Part shown: positions 13,150 through 16,557 of the stretch, one piece after another
Numbering within the stretch: position 1 is the stretch's first letter
Layout of the letters: each line of letters opens with the position of its first letter
Source of the DNA: Cymbomonas tetramitiformis
Taxonomy: Eukaryota > Chlorophyta > Pyramimonadophyceae > Pyramimonadales > Pyramimonadaceae
Assembly (NCBI GenBank): GCA_001247695.2
Contig: LGRX02024574.1
Coordinates: 1 to 16,557, forward strand
Direction: 5' to 3'
DNA: 16,557 bases
Notes under the pieces: model-generated
The model's database searches: none
Seen by the model: the letters and a program-made list of their open reading frames with translations, nothing else
Told to the model about the DNA's origin: nothing
Position numbers and translations under genes: made by a program

Positions 13150-14190
13150 GACAGTGTCGCCAGAAGTCTGGCAGCAGCTCAGGGACCTGGAAAAGGAATT
13201 TGAAGATATCATGTGCACAGAGCTGCCGGACTCGGTCCAGTCAAGAGAGTACAACTGTACAAGGCCAGCATCCGGCTCAGGCCAGATTAAAACGGGAGCC
13301 CCCTGCATCGGCGAGGATACAAGTTGTCGCAGGAGGAGTTGCGGCAACTCCGGCAACAGCTAGACGAACTCTTAGCCAAAGGGTACATACGACCCTCAGC
13401 CTCCCCGCCCGTGGGGCTGCCCAGTGTTGATGGTTCCCAACGAAGCCAAGTAACCCCAAGGAGCTGCGTCTAGTCATTGACTACCGACAGATCAATGCGA
13501 TCACGATCAAAGATAAAGACCCTCTCCCGGATGTGCAGAGTCTCTTAGATGACCTACAAGGGGCTACCGTCTTCTCTACGATGGATGCCCTTTGGGGATT
13601 TTGGCAGATCCCTATGGGAGCGGATGACGTGGAGAAGACTGCAATGACTACGCACCTTGGAGCGTACGAGTGGTTGGTCATGCCTATGGGATTGTCAAAC
13701 TCCCCGAGCACCTGGCAAAGGATGATGACCCAGTATCTCGGGCACCTACCCTTTTGCAGGGTTTTTGTATATGACATCATGATTTTCTCAGCTGAGGTTC
13801 CGGGTAAGAGCGCTCACGAGGTACATCTCGATCACCTCCGCCAGGTCTTGGAAGCGTGTCCAAAGAATTCCGTCTATCTTAAGAAGTCAAAAGTCAAACT
13901 GTGCAAACGAGCAGTCCGGTTCCTAGGGCACGTGGTGGATCGGGATGGATGTCGCCCACAGCAGGATACAGTAAGGTCGCATCGGTGCGCGATTGGCCAG
14001 ACCTAGAGACTGTCACCCATGTGCAACAGTTTCTGGGCATGTGTGGCTTCTACCGAAGGTGCATACAGAACTTCGCAGACCTCGCGTACGTACCCGCTGA
14101 CCCGCCTCACCAAATCCGGCGTGGAATGGACCTGGGGCGAGAATGAAAAAAGCAGCATTTAAACAGCTGAAAACTGCTTTTGATTTCTTC
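13150..14190 (+). pseudogene. Ty3/gypsy reverse transcriptase remnant
   Basis: The pre-RT segment (WQQLRDLEKEFEDIMCTELP) is followed, after frame changes, by YKLSQEELRQLRQQLDELL and AKGYIRPSASP, a VLMVP fragment, then KELRLVIDYRQINAIT and FSTMDALWGFWQIPMG (catalytic Asp kept), EKTAMTTHLGAYEWLVMPMG and FCRVFVYDIMIFS. The active-site tetrad is F-V-Y-D where Ty3 elements have [YF]-x-D-D; a TAT codon at 13,770-13,772 replaces the first Asp. Downstream are VRFLGHVVDRDG and, in another frame, VQQFLGMCGFYRRCIQNFA, the connection region. The frame order is about 2, 1, 2, 0, 2 between 13,200 and 14,150, so no continuous protein can be made. It once copied element RNA into DNA. Confidence 0.88.
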
Positions 14191-14640
14191 CCCGGCCTTG
14201 GCACTACCTGATCAAAAGGGCGCCGCAGACGGCTATAGACCCAAGTTCTTCGTGCAGACGGATGCCAGTGGAGTAGCGCTAGGGGGTGTACTCATGCATG
14301 ATCAGGGACGAGGCTTACAGCCCTTAGCTTTCTAAAGCCTGCAGTTCTCAAGCGCAGAGCAAAACTATCACGCTGGGGAACGGGAGCTTTGTGTCATCCA
14401 CAATTGCACCACTGTCACCTGGAGACACTATCTGATTTTTACATCATTTAAGCTCATGGGGGACCATAAACCCCTCCAGTGGCTCTTCGCCCCAGCAAGG
14501 GAGCTCAGTCGACGTCAAGCTCGCTGGTACGAGGACTTGGTAGAGGTAGGAGTCCATCAGATGGAGCACGTGCAAGGACGCTGCTTGGTAGTACCGGATG
14601 CGCAGTCCCGGCGACCAGACTATCAGGAGATGTCAGCTAG
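14190..14640 (+). pseudogene. Ty3/gypsy RNase H remnant
   Basis: FFVQTDASGVALGGVLMHDQ (catalytic Asp), SSAEQNYHAGERELCVIHN (Glu) and LMGDHKPLQWLF (Asp) are all in one frame, followed by RELSRRQARWYEDLVEVG and VPDAQSRRPDY, the usual end of Ty3 RNase H (ADALSRRPD-type). A TAA at 14,333-14,335 interrupts the frame after QPLAF. Otherwise this is the best-kept stretch of the relic. It would have removed the RNA template strand. Confidence 0.88.
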
Positions 14641-15165
14641 GGAAGGCTTGAAGGAAAAGGGGATATTGGATCGCGCCACGGATGGACCCAGGGACTCCGA
14701 GCCGAAAGGCAATGGATCCGAAGAGGACGAGGATCCTACCTCTATCCTAAGCGCCACCTTTGAGTATAGCGATTCCGAGGACGAATCCCTTCCCTCCCAC
14801 CAGTCCGTCACCAGTCATTGGTGAGCTCGCCCATCTGAACGGGCTCACTTGGGTAGAGACGCCTGCCCTCTGGCTGGACGCAGCTGACACCCTAGCAGTA
14901 GGCGAGAAGTCCGAATCGCTAGCAGTCATGACCAGGGCAGACCGAGCTAGGGAACAGGCCGCAGCAGAAGTCCAGAGTCACCCGGAGGCAGCTAAAGAAG
15001 CACCTGATGCCGCCGAGTCCCCACATCCTGAAACCCAGAGTCATCCGAAGGCAACCAGAGAGGCACCTGAGCCCGTTAAGTCCACAGAAAACACTTCGGT
15101 AGGTAGCTCCCACTACGACCAGGTCGTGGATCGCCAGGACTGGAAGCTGATCATTCACTTTCACT
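14640..15165 (+). pseudogene. Post-RNase H linker of the Ty3 relic, truncated
   Basis: The RNase H frame runs on through an acidic Asp/Glu-rich stretch to a TGA at 14,822. Another frame then continues with LAHLNGLTWVETPALWLDAAD, a repeat-like pair EVQSHPEAAKEAPDAAESPHP and ETQSHPKATREAPEPVKS, and finally YDQVVDRQDWKL before the sequence changes to hAT-like on the other strand. The DWKL ending resembles the start of a further domain seen after RNase H in some algal Ty3-like elements. This last point is from memory and weak. Confidence 0.5.
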
Positions 15166-15883
15166 GAATCGCGTCCAAACCCACTGATGACTGCATCAAA
15201 TGGCAACCCAAGCTCATGAGCCACAAGCGTTGTCAAGGTAGTGCTGAGAGCCGCGTTATCAGGGCCGGCGTTCAGGGTGACGAACTGCACAAGACGCTGG
15301 ATTAAATTGAAATCCACGTCACAAAGTCTGGCGACAGTATTCAAGGCCTCACCAAGTCGCATAGTTCCATCAAACATGAAGAACACGCTCTGGCCCTGAA
15401 GCTCATGCTGCAGATGTTGGAACTCCAAGCTCTCAATCTTCGGAACATACTGGCGCAAGTGCTCATAGCCGCAGCTTGATGTCAGCGCGCTCCAAAAGTG
15501 GACGTAAATAATCGCCCTTAGATATAGGCACCCCAGCAAATAATAGACTCTCAGTCACACGATACCGGTATAGATGGACCTCCGGTTCCAAGCCGGCAGT
15601 CGCCTCGTCGTTGTGCTCTGTAAAGTACTCGGTAAAAACATCGGTGATGTGCGCGTCATCTTGACGGTGCTGAAGATACTTGTCCTTGGCGAGGGAGTGC
15701 TTGGCGCTGGAGACATGGGTCTTCACAGATTGCTTGAGGAGGAACAACTCTACTGGAATATCCCGGTTCACGGGTATCAGACAGTCCTGGAACTCTTTTG
15801 AGAAAATAAACCCCTAAGCTAGATATACCCGGAACGAACGGTCTCGGAGTCGGAACGGTCTCGGACCTAGCTACCTGTGACAC
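15153..15883 (-). pseudogene. hAT-like DNA transposase remnant
   Basis: Read on the minus strand across at least one frame change near 15,470: VELFLLKQSVKTHVSSAKHS, then YRYRVTESLLFAGVPISK with YLRPLLERADIKLR, then YVPKIESLEFQHLQHEL, FFMFDGTMRLGEALNTVARL and finally ISGFGRDSVKVN. This order (SSAKHS-type zinc-finger tail, VTxxLxAGVPLSK, LRPLLE, FDGTTRLGEA, DRASVN) is that of a hAT-like transposase family widespread in animals and algae, as I remember it. FDGT would hold the first catalytic Asp. The sequence ends abruptly after RDSVKVN at 15,153, where Ty3-like sequence begins. The C-terminal DDE half and dimerisation region are absent. It is an inactive fragment. Confidence 0.6.
15836..15865. 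repeat. 13-bp direct repeat
   Basis: GAACGGTCTCGGA occurs at 15,836-15,848 and again at 15,853-15,865. It sits just beyond the recognisable N-terminus of the hAT-like fragment. Function unknown. Confidence 0.8.
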
Positions 15884-16342
15884 TCGGTGTGTCGCAGCAC
15901 GAACTTACGGGTCAGTCATCAGCCCAGAGTTGGCTACCTAAATATCTGTCATCGGGGCCTGCACTGGGACTCCCAGTCAGGGCTGCCTATACAGATTTCA
16001 GCACACCACCCCAGCTTTGTGGGTGGTGACTGACAGGTGAATCGGAAAAGTCCAGATGTGAAACCAGGGCAGGAGCTAGGTTGACAGACCTAACTGCTAA
16101 TCAAACTATATATGCAATTCTGATACACAAATTTGAACCCTCTAGCTAGCACAAGTGCATAAATCTACGGGCAAGGAGCTCCCGCTAAACAACTGAAAGG
16201 CACCGTGTCAGCAAACCAGATTTGAAGATTGTAGTTGTCAAAGTAAAGCATAAACCAAATCGAAGACCATGTTGAGGTGAAAGTACATCTCAGCACACCA
16301 CTAGAAAAGTGGTGTAGGCTACTGCCAGAGCCAGAAGAAAAG
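15884..16342. other. Non-coding stretch with two related hairpins
   Basis: No coding frame is supported here. The motif TCAGCACACCAC occurs at 15,998 and 16,290, each time opening a hairpin: CACCACCC (16,004-16,011) with GGGTGGTG (16,021-16,028), and ACACCACT (16,295-16,302) with AGTGGTGT (16,308-16,315). This may be the untranslated or terminal part of a transposon. Nothing else is recognised. Confidence 0.45.
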
Positions 16343-16557
16343 CTACTCGGGGTCAAAGTCCAGAGGGGCACCGTCACCACAATGCTCACGGTAGTAGCTT
16401 GCAGCACTGCACTCCAGTGGGTCAGGCGGCCGGTGAACCACCGTCGCAGCACCCAGGGATGCAGTACCGCATCCAGAGTGACGGGGTCCAGCTCGGAGAT
16501 ACCAGGGTAGATGCATAAATCCCCCCTGCACAGCACAGGCTGCGGTACAGCCTGACC
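16343..16557 (-). pseudogene. C-terminal fragment of an unrecognised protein (runs off right edge)
   Basis: The minus strand reads YPGISELDPVTLDAVLHPWV and LRRWFTGRLTHWSAVLQA, then, after a -1 frame change near 16,398, YYREHCGDGAPLDFDPE and a TAG at 16,343. The dense Trp/Tyr/Arg content and the clean continuation across the frame change suggest a real protein end damaged by one indel. I do not recognise the family. It may belong to another mobile element. Confidence 0.35.

Larger units (their letters stand above)
12980..15150 (+). mobile_element. Decayed Ty3/gypsy-type LTR retrotransposon pol remnant
   Basis: A plus-strand series of broken frames gives, in order, the pre-RT segment, RT, RNase H and a post-RNase H linker of a Ty3/gypsy element. 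No LTR, primer-binding site, protease or integrase was identified. The right end is cut at about 15,150 by the hAT-like fragment on the opposite strand, and the left end merges into the LINE-like ORF1 region. At least five frame changes, one in-frame stop and an active-site substitution show a non-functional relic, much older than the neighbouring minus-strand element. Confidence 0.8.

Noticed and set aside
12980..15150. LTRs or a primer-binding site around the Ty3 relic
   Set aside because: No matching direct repeats with TG...CA ends were found on its two sides.
1..16557. Bacterial or phage defence system, CRISPR array, tRNA or rRNA
   Set aside because: There are no spaced direct repeats, cloverleaf or rRNA motifs, or ribosome binding sites. 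The RT is of non-LTR and Ty3 type and the flanking elements are eukaryotic.

Overview
The window looks like repeat-rich nuclear DNA of a eukaryote and consists almost entirely of transposable elements. No host gene, tRNA, rRNA or prokaryotic operon signal is visible. Non-LTR, Ty3-type and hAT-type elements lie side by side. The main element carries both an APE and an RLE-type endonuclease, an architecture known from the Dualen/RandI clade first described in Chlamydomonas. This makes an alga, perhaps of the green lineage, a reasonable but unproven source.

Bases 1 to about 12,820 (minus strand) read as one very large non-LTR retrotransposon whose 3' end lies beyond the left edge. In its own 5'->3' order it holds: an orphan gag/ORF1-like segment (12,729-11,395); a Pro/Lys-rich linker; a long region with an N-terminal hydrophobic stretch, many N-glycosylation-type sequons, an in-frame 483-bp-offset duplication and one clear transmembrane-like helix; a Ulp1-type (C48) cysteine protease; an APE endonuclease; the reverse transcriptase; a PCIF1-like methyltransferase-fold domain; a Cys/His cluster; an RNase H; an acidic segment; and an RLE-type (PD-D/E-XK) endonuclease cut by the window edge. 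The frame steps by -1 twice, near 11.4 kb and near 4.45 kb. I saw no in-frame nonsense codon in the stretches I read codon by codon, which cover most of 2-4,483 and the two frame junctions, and the listed open frames cover the rest.

The reading frame is physically interrupted once, between the APE and RT domains, by a 281-bp hAT-like MITE (6,600-6,880). It has CAGGG...CCCTG terminal inverted repeats and a perfect 8-bp target duplication. On paper, subtracting the MITE plus one duplication brings the two frames into register, so the insertion came after the element and is probably young.

Bases about 12,980-15,150 (plus strand) are a decayed Ty3/gypsy pol remnant (RT, RNase H, linker). It has at least five frame changes, an in-frame stop in RNase H and a mutated RT active site. 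It abuts, at about 15,150, a decayed hAT-like transposase fragment on the minus strand (15,153 to about 15,880). The last 650 bases hold small hairpins and short repeats, plus a C-terminal scrap of an unrecognised protein running off the right edge.
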